A stretch of 50,094 bases of DNA. Source: Thermoplasmatota archaeon. GTDB lineage: Archaea > Thermoplasmatota > Penumbrarchaeia > Penumbrarchaeales > Penumbrarchaeaceae. Each line of letters begins with the position of its first letter. The first letter of the stretch is position 1. This document shows, piece by piece, positions 50,017-50,094 of this stretch. The stretch is from NCBI GenBank assembly GCA_016928095.1, contig JAFGLL010000116.1, positions 1 through 50,094 of the forward strand. Reading direction: 5' to 3'. The notes below the pieces were generated by a model. The model did no database searches, was not told the DNA's origin, and was given only the letters and a program-made list of their open reading frames with translations. The position numbers were made by a program, and so were the translations under genes.

Positions 50017-50060
50017 TGCCGGTCGAAAATGTCACACTTATGCCGATTGAAAATGTCATA
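50017..50060 (+). repeat. Two imperfect 20-bp direct repeats before a TATA box
   Basis: Repeat 1 (50017-50036) and repeat 2 (50041-50060) share TGCCG--TGAAAATGTCA with few differences and a 24-bp period. A TATA-like GTATTTAAAG follows at 50064-50073. They could be tandem operators of a gene beyond the edge. Multi-repeat ends with a GAAAATGTCA-type core are also seen in IS21-family elements, so the start of an insertion sequence is another reading. Confidence 0.5.
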
Positions 50061-50094
50061 GGGGTATTTAAAGGCATTCAGTTAGAACCTCCCG

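Overview
The window reads as a gene-dense stretch of an anaerobic archaeal chromosome. The evidence is an A-type ATP synthase, archaeal-type CoA synthesis (pantoate kinase next to CoaBC), an archaeal Ogg2-type glycosylase, TATA boxes 22-30 bp before many starts (leaderless genes), and several TTG/GTG starts. Many very large C-terminally anchored surface proteins, rubredoxin/ferritin/rubrerythrin genes, and PqqD-like, SfsA and Sir2 genes fit a member of the Thermoplasmatota (for example a marine-sediment lineage), but I cannot fix the lineage from sequence alone. I see no tRNA, rRNA or CRISPR array.

Layout. 1-499 is non-coding or relic DNA. 500-4879 (-) is a beta-propeller/FN3 surface protein. 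5189-7620 (-) is a CoA pair: pantoate kinase and CoaBC. 7759-12111 (+) is a giant beta-helix surface protein with an acidic tail. 12113-15373 (-) is an operon of a membrane-anchored extracytoplasmic protein, an OPT transporter and a PqqD-like protein. 15457-22496 (-) holds two adjacent, related surface proteins built from Big_5-like and carboxypeptidase-regulatory-like modules. 22750-23908 holds a winged-helix regulator, a DUF3467-like protein and a CheY-like receiver. 24001-31048 (-) is the ATP synthase operon H-I-K-E-C-F-A. 31308-35787 (+) is a repeat/zinc-motif protein followed by a beta-helix surface protein. 35820-37214 (+) is atpB alone, then a CcrM/HinfI-like DNA methyltransferase. 38111-44695 (-) holds two more surface proteins. 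44811-48000 holds Sir2, a small helical protein coupled to a DNA glycosylase, an fRMsr-like GAF protein and SfsA. 48067-49846 (+) is an oxygen-defence cluster. The right edge has two direct repeats before a TATA box.

How the parts relate. The ATP synthase is the metabolic centre but is split: H-I-K-E-C-F-A on one strand, B about 10 kb away on the other with its own leaderless promoter, and no D in the window. Two subunits are unusual. The K rotor subunit carries a signal peptide and two DxDxDG calcium-type loops before its four membrane helices, and it keeps the Na+-ligand pattern of sodium V-ATPase rotors. The C subunit begins with an extra membrane helix. Seven large surface proteins (about 24 kb) share one plan: signal peptide, repeated beta-rich ectodomain, one C-terminal membrane helix, and a cytoplasmic tail that differs between genes (acidic, acidic plus zinc ribbons, zinc ribbon, proline-rich, or short). 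The strongest candidates for something undescribed are the K-subunit fusion, the ~100-residue repeat protein at 31308-33932, and the zinc-ribbon tails of surface proteins.
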